Positions 30,901 through 41,344 of a stretch of 64,000 bases of DNA are shown one piece after another. The number at the start of each line of letters is the position of its first letter. Positions within the stretch are counted from its first letter, which is position 1. The position numbers and the translations under genes were made by a program. The notes below the pieces were generated by a model. The model saw nothing but the letters and a program-made list of their open reading frames with translations. It was not told the DNA's origin and ran no database searches. Origin of the DNA: Gracilaria domingensis (taxonomy: Eukaryota; Rhodophyta; Florideophyceae; Gracilariales; Gracilariaceae); assembly GCA_022539475.1 (NCBI GenBank), contig VCMS01000307.1, forward strand, positions 1 through 64,000, given 5' to 3'.

Positions 30901-31339
30901 AGTATTCGTTCCATCTATGGGTTTGTCAGAGGTGGCACACAATTATGGCAACAACTAAAAAACAATTGAAGCGATTGTCGAAAGAGATGTTTGTGAGGAC
31001 GTTTATAGTACCGCCAAGTCCATATTTATTGTGCGGGGTGAACGTTTTCATGCAAGAACAGGTTGCGAAGATGGGACTTGAAAAAAAAGGCCAACATTCC
31101 GATATCGCATGTTTATAGCACCACAAGACTATAACTTGTCTGATGCATTCCATTTAGAGCGTGCTTTCACACTGAAATTTGTTGAAGACAAGAGTCTGCA
31201 GTTGAAGAGGATGAAGAATAAGAGTTGAGGAAGAGAAGAGGGAGAGAACGACGAAGTTATGGAGGTAGAAGATGATGAGAATGAGAACTACGTGCCTGAC
31301 GTCGTTTACCTCATGGAAGACGATACTGAACAGGACTAA
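27955..31339 (+). pseudogene. Decayed gene: ParB-like domain plus C-terminal 2OG-Fe(II) oxygenase-like domain
   Basis: The frames in order are: a basic N-terminus (27955, 'KKKNKKMPPNTRNKNW'); a block matching the gene at 1049 ('GEGVSALKRVLHN', 'PYPFECTDEDSIRKTLEEIN'); a Ser-rich linker; the ParB-like signature 'VLVDGFHRLTALRRL' (28.66 kb); 'LNESMKARKMSFADRIHSVV' (28.83 kb); a basic nuclear-type stretch (29.69 kb); and then at 30.3-31.3 kb one frame reading 'ELRKRGFCIFDRF', 'CHRQTLHTNFRG' and 'YSFHLWVCQRWHTIM', with the next frame giving 'SIFIVRGERFHA' and then 'RMFIAPQDY'. That order (HxD-like, a Phe-rich core, (V/F)RGD...HAG-like, and R before a final strand) fits double-stranded beta-helix 2-oxoglutarate/Fe(II) dioxygenases, here with HTN and HAR in place of HTD and HAG. 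At least four in-frame stops and several frameshifts are present. The original product was over 1000 residues. Confidence 0.55.
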
Positions 31340-31343
31340 AATG

Positions 31344-32598
31344 TTATTTATCTATTTTTAGGCAGATGTAAGACAGAAATATGTATGTCGTTTCACTTGA
31401 TTGAATGTATTGGATTAAGCTGCGTGTACTTGGTTCAGGGAGTCCGCTAATGGCGGAAATGTAAAAATTGAAGTAGTAGTAGTGTTGATGCTCAATTATG
31501 CCCGAAACTATAAGCATCGTGATGAACATTGTGTTGGAGATGAGGGGCGTTTTACCTCCGATTGCAGTGAAATAATCTCGGTTAAAGCATTCGTAAGTGA
31601 GATGAGAAAACAAGACAGGAACTATTCTACTCAGGATATGTTTCAAAGTGAAGATGACGCCGTCAACGAAGAGGGTTCGTCTTAATGATTTCCCAATTTG
31701 CTTCCAGACGACTGAAATGACCGTGAATGGAGATTCAGTGCGGTCATCGAGAGCTAGAACAGTGTTAAAGGTGTGCCCGGTGAACACGAAAATGACGGGT
31801 CGATCAACAAGATATGATGTGATACCTAGGAAGAACCAGCCGCAAACAAAAGCTGCACAGGCAACTTTGAGTGAAAAAGAGAGCAAAGAAGAGACGGGAA
31901 ACAGTTGGTATGCCAGCAATATACATGCGTTGAGGGAAGTGAGAGCTCCTAAACTGAACCTCAGGATGTTCATGATCACTGTGAAGGACCAAGAGGTGAA
32001 ATCTAAAGGGTTGAGTCAACATTTGACGCTAGTACCGTAGGAAGCGGTATATATGAGGGAAGCATTGTCTAAGATGAAGAAATAAAGGAAAGTTTCGATA
32101 ATGCTGTAGAAGAGGTTGTAGCCTAGTCGGGTATGTTCTGATGAGTGCTCGAAAACGAGAGCATGATTGAGAAACAGTTTGATGATTCCGTATAGGAGAC
32201 CAATAGAGAGACCGAGAAGAAATGCCCAAGTTGCAAGAGCATTGAAGTTTATCATGTGTAAGGGATTGGCCGAATTTGAACGAACCAAGGAGAGTTTTCG
32301 GACAAGTTTGGGAGGTCGGAAATGAGGGAGACGAAATTTTGATGCACAAGTTATGCGAAGGGATGTCAATAAGTGCTTGGGAGATGCGCTTCAAATCGTG
32401 TTTGAGAGGTCTTGTGAGGAGGACGTCAACACCGCGCATGATTACTTCTTCCAAGTCTTCGTCGAAAATGATTTGTAGTTGATCATCAAAAGTGACGTAC
32501 GTTCTGTTGACAAGTATGTGGAGGGAAACTGTTGAGGGTCTGTCTTGCCAATGGCGGATTTCACGTTCCTTGAAAATGTTGATATTCATGACGGACAT
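31344..32598 (-). pseudogene. Multi-pass membrane protein, broken by a frameshift and a TGA
   Basis: The start is Met at 32596-32598 ('MSVMNINIFKEREIRHW'). A soluble N-terminal part of about 80 residues ('VSLHILVNRTYVTFDDQL') comes first, with a frame change near 32370. Then come hydrophobic segments 'ATWAFLLGLSIGLLYGIIKL', 'YNLFYSIIETFLYFFIL', 'ACILLAYQLFPVSSLLSF', 'ACAAFVCGWFFLGITSYLV' and 'TMFITMLIVSGII', suggesting five or more membrane spans. A TGA at about 32016 interrupts an otherwise continuous frame between spans two and three. I do not recognise the family. The gene ends 5 bp from the end of the preceding ParB-oxygenase gene (convergent). Confidence 0.5.
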
Positions 32599-33058
32599 GT
32601 TTAGAAAGCTCAAGGAACGAAGCTGGATTGTGCATGCCGAAGTGTGAGCAAGTGTGAGGAGGGGATATGTTTAAATAGACATGACATGTCCATTAGAAGG
32701 GGCTTTTTAGATGGGAGATGCATATCTATAATTGTATAGAGTATAAGTACATGAAGAACAATATAAAAGCAGGGTGCTGTTCAGAACGGGAGAGGTACAG
32801 AACCGGACATGTATGTCTTTTTATGAAATTATTATGGATAATTCATAACTTGGAAAACTATACCAGAGGAACCTGGACTTACCACAATAATATTCTCATA
32901 CATATGAAAAACTTTACCGGTACGGTGAGTGTGAGAGGTGCAAACGTACTCTCCGATGGGAAAACAAACTGTGAAAGTGGTAGTATATTTGGAAAATAAA
33001 TCGATGCAGTACGCGGCATTAAAAGGGCTCGAAGTGCCGTCCACTGCATGCGCTGGAT
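32599..33058. other. No gene seen
   Basis: This A/T-rich stretch has only short frames. It probably contains the promoter region of the membrane-protein gene on its left side. Confidence 0.4.
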
Positions 33059-33670
33059 GTGGCTGCTTCAGCGGGGACTGAAGGTACCGCCGTGGTATCA
33101 TCACCAATCCATCCGGTGATTTTCGTCGTTCTCGCCTTATATTTCGCTTCAGTTTTCGTTATGAGCGCTAGCGCATCGCACTGCAGCGAAGGTTGGACGT
33201 GGTGGGACGTAAATGATGAAACGAGAAGTAAGCGGGAGAAGAAGGCCAGAGAGAGGCTGGATGGAAGTAATTTGGAGCAATGGTCGAAGATTGCGGTTGT
33301 GACCAGTGCAAACACTATGAAAAGTGGCATGAGGACGGCAGTGGCCCACGATGTTCGTAAAATCGCGAAGGTGATGACTAATTTCGTGTTTTGAGATGTT
33401 GGTGAGCTCAAAGAAAAGCATGAGTCGTTGGAGGAGAGGCTGAGGGTGTTGGGAGAGAACAGCTAGAAGTTATTGGGAGTGAATGTGAATGGGTTTGTAG
33501 AGAAGGGAGGGAGCTCCCCATCGACTCCGATAGTAAAAGTGGTGAGGGACGAAGTAGAATGCGAGTGGGATGATGAACTCATAAAAGTGAAGAATGAAAG
33601 GCCTAAGGTATGTATCTCGAGTGTTGACAGTGACCCGAAACCTATTGCGATCGTTTCTGGTCAGTCTTGT
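33059..33670 (+). pseudogene. Membrane-anchored or coiled-coil protein fragment with two stops
   Basis: One frame runs the whole length with TGA at about 33392 and TAG at about 33464. It reads a hydrophobic segment ('FVVLALYFASVFVMSASAS'), a basic/charged region, 'MRTAVAHDVRKIAKVM', then 'DVGELKEKHESLEERLRVLG', which resembles the 'VGELREENRVLNERLD' heptads of the protein at 7188-8117, and an acidic/Ser-rich end. It may be a decayed relative of that protein; the similarity is limited to the coiled-coil character and may not mean common ancestry. Confidence 0.4.
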
Positions 33671-34141
33671 TGAATTTGAATTGAAGATCTACAGAGAGCG
33701 CAGCTACTTGAATTGTACTGGTTTCAAGTAATGGATATTGTATAGTACGTACATTGTAGTATCATAATGAGTACATAAGTGTTTGCTTTAGATCCAGCAA
33801 AAGTAAAGAAGAATGATCATCGATTATTACAACTACTACTATTTTACCCAACTACGTTCAATTGTGTCCCGGAGCGTTCGCTTCACAGCAACCTTCAACT
33901 ACAGACGACCGCTCGTCAGTGGATCCACAGAACATCCACCACTCTGATCAACAGCAGGCCGAGTGACGGTGTAGTTCTGTGAGAAGTTCAGACTACGACA
34001 CCACAGCTCAACAGAGAGCCGTTTGTCGGTTTGAGAACTTAAAGCAGCCCTACTGCTCCGTCCGCAGTAGACTGCTACTTTGAGGCTGAGGTTTTACAGT
34101 TATAAGTTCACAGTCGACCACAACTGTAACGATTACTCAGC

Positions 34142-35301
34142 GTGACAATATCGGGGCCTGACAGAACCGAAGTCGTGGAAGCTTTTTGCGATCAAATTGA
34201 ATCTGAAGACAGAACCAATACCGTCATCGCACTCGACGAAAGAGCCTTGCGAACTTTTAATGCAGCCTTCTACCACGCAGTGGGAGCTTCTGAGCCGCCA
34301 CCGCCGCATTGCTTTCAAGAGGTTCTGAGCAATTACAAGGAAGATCTAGAGAATTACTCGAAGGAAATGATGGATGCCTTCTAGAAAGCCGGCGACCGAG
34401 ATGAAGTGTTGTGGTACGAGTTGAAGTCTAGCTTTCGTCCTGAGTCCTTTGCGTATACGTCTAAGGCCACGACTGTGCGTTAGATCAGCTACCTGATAGA
34501 GAAAGGTGTTCGGGTTCGACCTCAGCAACGGTACAGAAGCGCGAGAGCTCTTGTGGACTGCCTCCACCAGCCAAGGTTTATTCCAACACAGCTGACACTC
34601 GTCCTTACGAACAATTCTGTACCAACCGAGAATCAACCGCCTGCTCAGATGCCAAAGGAACACGATGACGCCCACAATCACCTGCCCATTGGTTGCGAAG
34701 CGCCTCTACCAAATCGCGCAACTTCGGTGCAGGACTCCGGGGCACATGGCTGTGGTGATTTAGATGGTTTCAAGGACAAATCAGCCACACAGGACACTCG
34801 AGCCGGGCGAGGTGAGCCTGCGGCGGTGCGGACATCTCCAGATGGTCTTCGAGACGTTTTTTGAATGTGTATGCAAACTTCTTTCAAGGAACCAGACATG
34901 GAAGCAATTCCAACGCTATGTCCGGCGAAAAAACCCACTCCAGGTATGCTAACGGTTTCAATGACATGCTCAAAGCATGCAAGGGAAGATGCTCGTATGG
35001 AGGAGGATTCGATGAGGACTTGCAAGGAGGTCTAGACTTCTACGACTCGATGGCAAGGATGTTCCGCCAGTCAGAGGAGGAAAATGCTGAAGCATTGCCA
35101 GCTATCCTCTGCGACGTTGTAATTCAATTCTACATGAAGGAGTACCAAATAGGAGATTCGTACCAAGTAATCGTGCAGAAACTGGTCGGTAATTTCATCA
35201 ATCCTGAACAACGGAACAGAACTCTTATCCTGTGGCAGTCCATGAGACTTTCTCAGGCCATGCAAGAGAATCCTAGGAAGAGCGAGTTGGAGGTATTTTG
35301 A
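34142..35301 (+). pseudogene. Copia gag remnant
   Basis: Fragments in two frames: 'SGPDRTEVVEAFCDQIESE' to 'KAGDRDEVLWYELKSSF' (34142-34480, stop TAG at 34382-34384 region), 'LIEKGVRVRPQQRYRSARAL' (34.5 kb), then 34861-35301 with 'FNDMLKACKGRCSYGGGFDE', 'IQFYMKEYQIGDSYQVIVQK' and 'FINPEQRNRTLILWQSM'. The layout suits a Copia gag; no zinc knuckle is in this part, as it follows at 35.67 kb. Confidence 0.55.
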
Positions 35302-35659
35302 TCTTTCTGCCACCGATTGGTGAAGCTCCAGAATCAACTCGATCCTTCCTACAGGACGGACAACTTCTTGTGAGACCAGTTGATTGTATCGAGAGATACC
35401 GCGCAAATTTCTCAGTCCCTACGAGAACGCGTTCTGGACTCATCACAGGAAGCCCGTAGTCGTATTGCCACCTTTGTCTCAAGTGAACCTTGATCCGCAG
35501 AAGCATTTGTAGCGTCACATCAATCGTCAAGGGCTGAAAGTAGCGCATTCTACAGTCTTGGTAACCGATACGGAGGTGATGCAAGGAAGACTTTGAACGG
35601 TCATGGAAGAAAAAGGAAGGATGATCGACGTGGGAGAAGAATCTCATCATAGTGACTTT

Positions 35660-38480
35660 CCGCTAAGAAGAGCTGTTATGTATGCGGCCAGGACCACTTG
35701 GCTCGCACGCGTCATTCTCAACAGGAGATCCGAGATGCTTTTGCGAAGATGAAAAGCAGTAGGACATCTGCCTGCCTTACTCTGGAAGATCTTGTCAATG
35801 TTGTTGACGACTTGACTACCGAAGGCGACCCTACCGATGCCTTAGACGATGAATTTGACTCCAAGGAAGAAGCAGTGCACGTTGTGGAAGACGAGCTGTC
35901 ACTACACGAGTCTGATGAAGCACTCTTGGCCAATACGTCATTCTTTCATGGGAATGGATTTGAAAGAGATCGAGAGGCAGAAATGGCCGCGATAGAAGAT
36001 GAATTGAACCGAGGAGAGTGCGAATCTTTTCGTGGACTCTATATTGATACCTGTGCAAACCGTTCTTCAGTAATATCCTACTCTCAATGCAAAGCTTACT
36101 GCGAACAGGTCTAAGTACCGTGTACTATCGATCGCCATAATGTAAAACATCTCAAGTTCCTTGGTGGAAGCATCACATGAGTAGGAACTGCAACTATTCC
36201 AGTTTGATTCAAGGACCAGAACCTCGTGCTAGATTTTACCTTCCAGATTGTCAACTACAACGTTCCAAGCCTTCTAAGCATGAGGGACATGGTGGATAAC
36301 GGCCTTGATATCAGCCTACACGAGCGCGGAGTCATATACAAACACTTCCGCAAGCCTTTGACTTTCAAGAATTATTTCCTGATTCACAACTGGAGTCAAA
36401 GAGACCCTTCGTGCTCACTTTACACAGAATCGGAGTTCAGGAAACTGCACCGCTTGTTTGGCCATCCCACCGTCCAGGCATTTACAAACGTTTTTAAAAG
36501 AGCCCGCCCTAACGAAATGACCCCTGAAGTTCGAGCTGTGACTGATGAACTTACGCAAGCCTTCGTCACTTGTGCCGAGAACGCACATCGGCCTAGAAGA
36601 TTCAAGCTGACTGTAGGCATGAACGATCATAGGTTCAATCATATCGTGGCCATCGATGTAATGTATATCAACCGTAGGCCTGTAATTCACGCCGTGGACG
36701 AGGCTACACACTTCAACGCTGCTTTGTTTCTACGTCGGATGACGTCTGCTGAGGTTTGGAAAGCTTTTCTGGTCTCGTTTGTAGCTCGGTCTATCGCATT
36801 TTTTACGTGTTGATCAGGGGAGCAATTTTGTTTCAAAGGAGTTTCTTGATCTGTCAGATGGGGACTGGACTACCGTCATGCCAGCTCCAATTGAGTCTCC
36901 CTCCACTATGAAAAATGTGGAAAGGTACCATGGGCTCCTTCGTTTGGCTTTCATGAAGTAAAGGGACTCTCCATTTCGCAGTTAGACTGACGCAGACTGT
37001 CTTCAGATAGCACTCAAGTCTTTCAATGATACAAACGGTCCAGAAGGATTGTGTCCCAAATTGATCGTTTTTGGCCCTATTCCTGGACCAGCACGACAGA
37101 CACCCTCCGAGACCCAGTTACAGCGCGCAAGAGCCATTGATGAAGCAATGAATATCGTTAAAAAGAAGCAAGCAAAATGGCGCATATCGTTTGGCCTCAA
37201 ACATTACAAGGGCCCAAAAAGGAAGGAGAACAGCCAAGATCTACGCCAACTGCCTGCCGGTGCTCCAGTCTACGTGTATCGTGATAGCTCTAAAAAATAG
37301 AAAGGTCCTTTTCGTTTCTCACAGATAGATGTTGGGACCGTTATTGTTCAGTTCCCTCACGGAGGGCGAATCTTCCGATCCAGTGTAGTGAAACCCGTCA
37401 CCAAGTCAGAGTACGGACAGGAGAATGTTTCCAACATTGAAGCTACTGGAGAGGAGCCAACAGACTCTTTACAGATCACTGCAGACGAGGTGACCGCAAT
37501 GTTCCGCGAAGCTTTCAGTATTGATGACGTTGCACCCCCATCCGCGCATGAAGACTTTCGAGAGGCGCGTCAGAAGAAACTGTCTGGAATAAAGACAAAA
37601 GGAACTTCTGATATCGTAGATGAACATAAAATTCCCAGCAGAACGCGTATATACGGTTCAAGGTGGGTTGATGTTGTGAAGTCGGTGAACGGGAAGGCTA
37701 CGAAGAAATCGAGATTGGTAGCTCAAAACTACAAAGATCGCGGAGCATTGGATACTGCGACGAAGTCTGCAACAGTAATTCGGCTTGGAAAGAGGATCGC
37801 CATCGTCTTTTCAGTAATAATTCCGGGACACACGTCGTATGAGCGAGATATATCACAGGCCTACGTACAGTCTGACACTCGGATTGAGCGCCAAATATAC
37901 CTCCGCCCGCCGATAGAAATGAACTGAGATTCTGATAAGGGTCTCAAAGTTTTCAAACCTTTATATGGAATTCCAGAGAGCGGACTCCACTGGTTTGTCA
38001 CCTACCAAACCCACCACAGAGAAAAACTCGAAATAACCGCCACCAGAGCTGATCAGTTTTTTCTGTACAAACGTTCGGGGACCGGAACTCGAAGGAGTAA
38101 CGATTCTACAGGCGGAAGACTCCTTCGGACACGGAACAAAGGCTTTTCTGGAGGCCGGGGAGAGGCATTCAAAAGCTTTCGAATCCAAACCACGCAAGAG
38201 TCTGAAGGAAGGAAATGACGTCATGTTTATCGGTCTGCATATACGGAAGAGCAAAAACCATTCGGTCCAGATTGAACAGAGCGAGAAGCTTCGATCTGTA
38301 AAGCACCCTCAATCCTGCGAAGAGTTTGTCAGTGTCAGGACTCAGGTTCAGTTCATTGGCTGCTGCACCGGGCTGGACCTCTCAGCCGCAGTTCAACTTC
38401 CCGCGAGTTCGGTGAACGAACCCAAGTCAATTCACTACATCAGGATGAAAGTTGTTGTAGACAGATGCCGCCAGACACAC
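35660..38480 (+). pseudogene. Copia pol remnant (zinc knuckle, PR, IN, RT)
   Basis: Zinc-knuckle-like C-x2-C-x4-H ('CYVCGQDHLARTRH') at 35.68 kb; protease-like 'LYIDTCANRSSVIS' at 36.04 kb; GAG-pre-integrase 'EFRKLHRLFGHPTVQAF' at 36.44 kb; integrase 'NHIVAIDVMYINRRPVIHA' and 'DEATHFNAALFL' at 36.64 kb, then in another frame 'NVERYHGLLRLAFMK'; RT 'SRLVAQNYKDRG', 'YERDISQAYVQSDTRIERQI', 'KGLKVFKPLYGIPESGLHW', then in a further frame 'LQAEDSFGHGTKAFLEAGER' where the catalytic VDD has become AED, and 'FVSVRTQVQFIGCCTGLDL'. Many stops and frame changes show an old, dead copy. Confidence 0.75.
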
Positions 38481-39205
38481 TAAATGTTCGGCAATCTTAT
38501 GATGCAGGAATGCATAAAGCAAAAGGTATCACCCAGATAACAGAAGCAAAGGAACACTATAATCATCAAGTAGAATGTCGTCATTTTCAATCTTTTATCC
38601 AAGAACAGATTGACGGTTATAAAACATGCGATGAAGCCGAAAAGAGAGCCCTGGACTCCTATTACACACTTGAAAATGGATTGTACGGTGTTTCAAAGAG
38701 GACTTATATCCGTGTTTCAATAATGTTTCCGTGGAACTGTGCGGAAAACATAGAGCCAGTAATGCACTCTTATGATGCGAATCGTAACGGTTCAGGCATG
38801 GTCCAGTATGATGCAGTGGAGTACAATGTTGGAGAAGAAATAAGGCATGGAATTCTGCAATCAATATTGTCAGTTAAATGCGCATCAAAGCTGACTGTTG
38901 GACTTGTCCGAAGATTAGAAGAGACGAATGCGGAGATTGGAAATTCTTATGTTGTGAATACCTACGATAACAGGCGATTTAAGTTTAGGATTGGTTCCCA
39001 TGGAGATGTTGATATTGATAGTATTACATTTTCCGAAGTGATAACACCAGTGATGATTATTGTAGATCCATGGGAAATGAGTCAGAGACATGGTGCTGGG
39101 AAAAGAGTATCGTGCATTGAAGATACATTAGATGAACGACTGAACATACGGTTCTTCGAGCTGATTTCTTTCAAATTCACTTCATTCTTGGAATCGTATT
39201 GTTAG
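38465..39205 (+). CDS. Hypothetical protein, 246 codons
   Basis: This is an open frame from an ATG at 38465 that begins within the last bases of the Copia remnant; a later Met ('MHKAKGITQITEAKEHYNHQ', near 38510) may be the true start. Recognisable character is limited: a charged N-terminal helix, 'CRHFQSFIQEQIDGYKTCDE', then mixed strands ('KFRIGSHGDVDIDSITF', 'VITPVMIIVDPWEM'). No family was recognised. The + frame starting at 39199 directly overlaps its end and may be its continuation after a one-base frameshift. Confidence 0.4.
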   Translation: MPPDTLNVRQSYDAGMHKAKGITQITEAKEHYNHQVECRHFQSFIQEQIDGYKTCDEAEKRALDSYYTLENGLYGVSKRTYIRVSIMFPWNCAENIEPVMHSYDANRNGSGMVQYDAVEYNVGEEIRHGILQSILSVKCASKLTVGLVRRLEETNAEIGNSYVVNTYDNRRFKFRIGSHGDVDIDSITFSEVITPVMIIVDPWEMSQRHGAGKRVSCIEDTLDERLNIRFFELISFKFTSFLESYC

Positions 39206-39609
39206 ATGAAACGCATTTTGAATTATTGCTTTTTGTTGCAATGGTTGACGGGTTTGAAACAAATGAGCACAATCTTGATGACTTCTTTTATCTGCCGGTT
39301 GAATGTGCAAGCCCAGTGAACAAGGTTCGGCTCGCATTGTTCCAGGTCGGTTTGCTTCTTGTGCCAGAAGATCAAAGAAATCCTCACCGCACTTTTGAAC
39401 AGTACAAGCACAGGACGTCAGCTCCGCAACGTGTACACTGTCCTCTAAATTTAAACTACATGTCATGCGTGTCCTTCTGTACTCAGAAATGTCACTGCTG
39501 TGGTGCCATCGGCACTGTACATCTGATTGTGACAACTGCCAGCGGAGCATGTACTGTGACGCCGGCACAAAACGTAAGCTACAAATATCAAACATGCCGG
39601 TGCCGATGA
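39199..39609 (+). pseudogene. Possible C-terminal continuation of the preceding hypothetical protein
   Basis: 136 codons beginning 'LDETHFELLLFVAMVDGF', Cys-rich toward the end ('MSCVSFCTQKCHCCGAIG', 'YQTCRCR'). It starts 7 bp before the stop of the preceding frame in a different phase, so the two together could be one gene with a frameshift. Unrecognised. The cysteine spacing could bind metal, but no known zinc-finger pattern fits. Confidence 0.3.
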
Positions 39610-39639
39610 TGGATGAGGTAGAGTCTCGGCCGTCTCTCG

Positions 39640-40097
39640 TATCAACTTGCGCTGCTTCCGCATGCCGTGCGCCGAGCGCGCCGCCGTCATGCGCGCCGCC
39701 GCCGTCGCAGCGGGGCTGCTGGCGACGCCTGCGCTGCCTCCGCGCGCGCAGCTGCCGTGCAGTCGGCGCCCGCCGTCAGCCTTGCGCCCTGTTTAGCAAA
39801 ATGTGGCCCCTGTCGCGCGCGCCGCTTCACGCTGCGCTCTCCGCAGTTTGCAGCCTTCTTTCGCTATCACCGTTTCTGCCGCCGTGCGGCCACCAAGCCC
39901 TGTGTTATGCCAGTCTTTGCGCTGCGTGCGTTTTCTTGTTGGCGCTGGTCGCCCTTGCGCCGCTACAATGCCTCTTCGTGTCAGGATCGGCCATGCCGTT
40001 CTAGCCTCCCATGTCATCCCCCTGCCGCCGCCGCCGCCGCCGCCGCGCACAACCGCGCCGCACCGCAGCACCCTGCCTTCGATATTGCCTACTCCGC
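39640..40097. other. GC-rich island, possible captured 5' gene fragment
   Basis: This stretch is far richer in GC and CpG than its surroundings (GCCGCC, GCGCGC repeats, and a CCGCCGCCG run at 40.02-40.05 kb). A + frame from ATG 39689 reads an Ala/Leu-rich, signal-like N-terminus ('MRAAAVAAGLLATPALPP') before a stop. It ends exactly where the long repeat begins with a pyrimidine tract and CAG (CTGTCTCTTGCAG), which resembles a 3' splice site. It could be a host first exon captured by a transposon. Confidence 0.35.
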
Positions 40098-41340
40098 CTG
40101 TCTCTTGCAGATGCTAGTTTTTGGCGAGGGTCGCCCAGTAAATTTTTTGAAAAAATATCAACATCAATATTTTCAAAATTTGGAGATATTTGCTTGGGTT
40201 GTCCAGAATCGCTGTGCAGTAAATACTGGTGGGTTTTCCACTCGTGCTAGTTCTTTAGTCGAGGGTTACTTGAACGGTATCTCGCGAAGTCTAGGTTCAG
40301 TTTCCATTAAAGTGCACATTACACGATACCTTCTGCGGAATGATACCCTGCAACGCATGGAATACTGGTGCCAGTACAGATGATGCCCATTATGAAATCA
40401 TACCGTTTCATTCGTATCTATTCTTCTATCGACCGCTTTTGCTAACCACTACTTCGCTACATTACATGTACCATTTCCCCATGATGGAGCGGGTGTAGGC
40501 GCAATCTGCTGCAGATGCCGCAGACTGCACCTGCACCAAAGAGCGGTATCGGTAGAACACATACGCACCCCGAGAGGATGAGGCGCGAAGCGCCTCATTC
40601 TCTCGGTTCCTCAGGTAGGGAACCATGCCCAGATGCATGGTTCCTTACTTGAGGAACCTGCAGCTGCAACTCGTAAGCTACGTCCGCATGAGAAGTCATT
40701 TACCTGTATACGCAAGGAGAAAGTATCCATAAGTGATTCAATGCCCCGTTGGATACATTTGAAATGCGATGGAACGTGCCATTGATAAAGCAAAACAGAA
40801 ACGTTGCGCTGGAAAATTCGAGGGATATCGTAACTCGCAAAAGGAAGAAGAAGAAGGAAAGGGACCAGTTAGATTACCAACAATCCATTCATCGTAAAAC
40901 GCGAAAGGTCTCGAAGCGAGAACTCACAAGCACCGACACCGGGAATGCCCATGAAGCCAAAATACCCCAAAATGCGATAAGCGAGAATGCAGCCTATGTC
41001 CCAACCAAGTACCAGAATCGCCTATCCCGAACAGTCAGAGATCCAAGATCGCTAAGAAACCAACTTAGACCGATGGATGGCGTACTTACAGTCGTCGCTT
41101 TGGGTTACCGGGTTCGCGTTTTCACCCTTCAACTCGTTCTATATCTTGAAGAAATAGAAGAAGTTGAGGGTGAAAAGCTTATTTTCTGCCGTTTACATGT
41201 CGCAGAGCGCGATAAAACGCGGTGAGGATAGGTTAGTTTAAAGCAAAGATACGTGGAAAGATATGGAAGAACGTTCGAAAAGACTGCACGGAATACATCC
41301 GTGAGATACGGATGAATGCGTCCTACTTTTTTCCGCCCTC
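40098..41340. repeat. Long direct repeat, left copy
   Basis: Nearly the same sequence as 56006-57804, same orientation, from CTGTCTCTTGCAGATGCTAG to TTTTTTCCGCCCTC. It contains two strong hairpins: one of 15 bp at 40572-40604 (GAGAG..GGCGC-gaa-GCGCC..CTCTC) and another just right of it (GGAACCATGCCC against GGGCATGGTTCC-like arms). It carries a short Lys/Arg-rich + frame (about 40769-41225) that also exists in the right copy. The left copy lacks the internal 375-bp duplication. Confidence 0.8.
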
Positions 41341-41344
41341 TGCT

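Larger units (their letters stand above)
33780..38480 (+). mobile_element. Ty1/Copia retrotransposon remnant
   Basis: The + strand order gag, zinc knuckle, protease, GAG-pre-integrase/integrase, reverse transcriptase is that of Copia elements. The A/T-rich stretch 33700-34140 (with TTATTACAACTACTACTATT) is a plausible 5' LTR/leader, but no second LTR copy was found. The 3' end is lost around 38480, where RNase H should follow. Confidence 0.65.

Noticed and set aside
34495-34560. A tRNA-like GGTTCGACC word
   Set aside because: It lies inside the Copia gag frame and no cloverleaf with acceptor and anticodon stems could be drawn.
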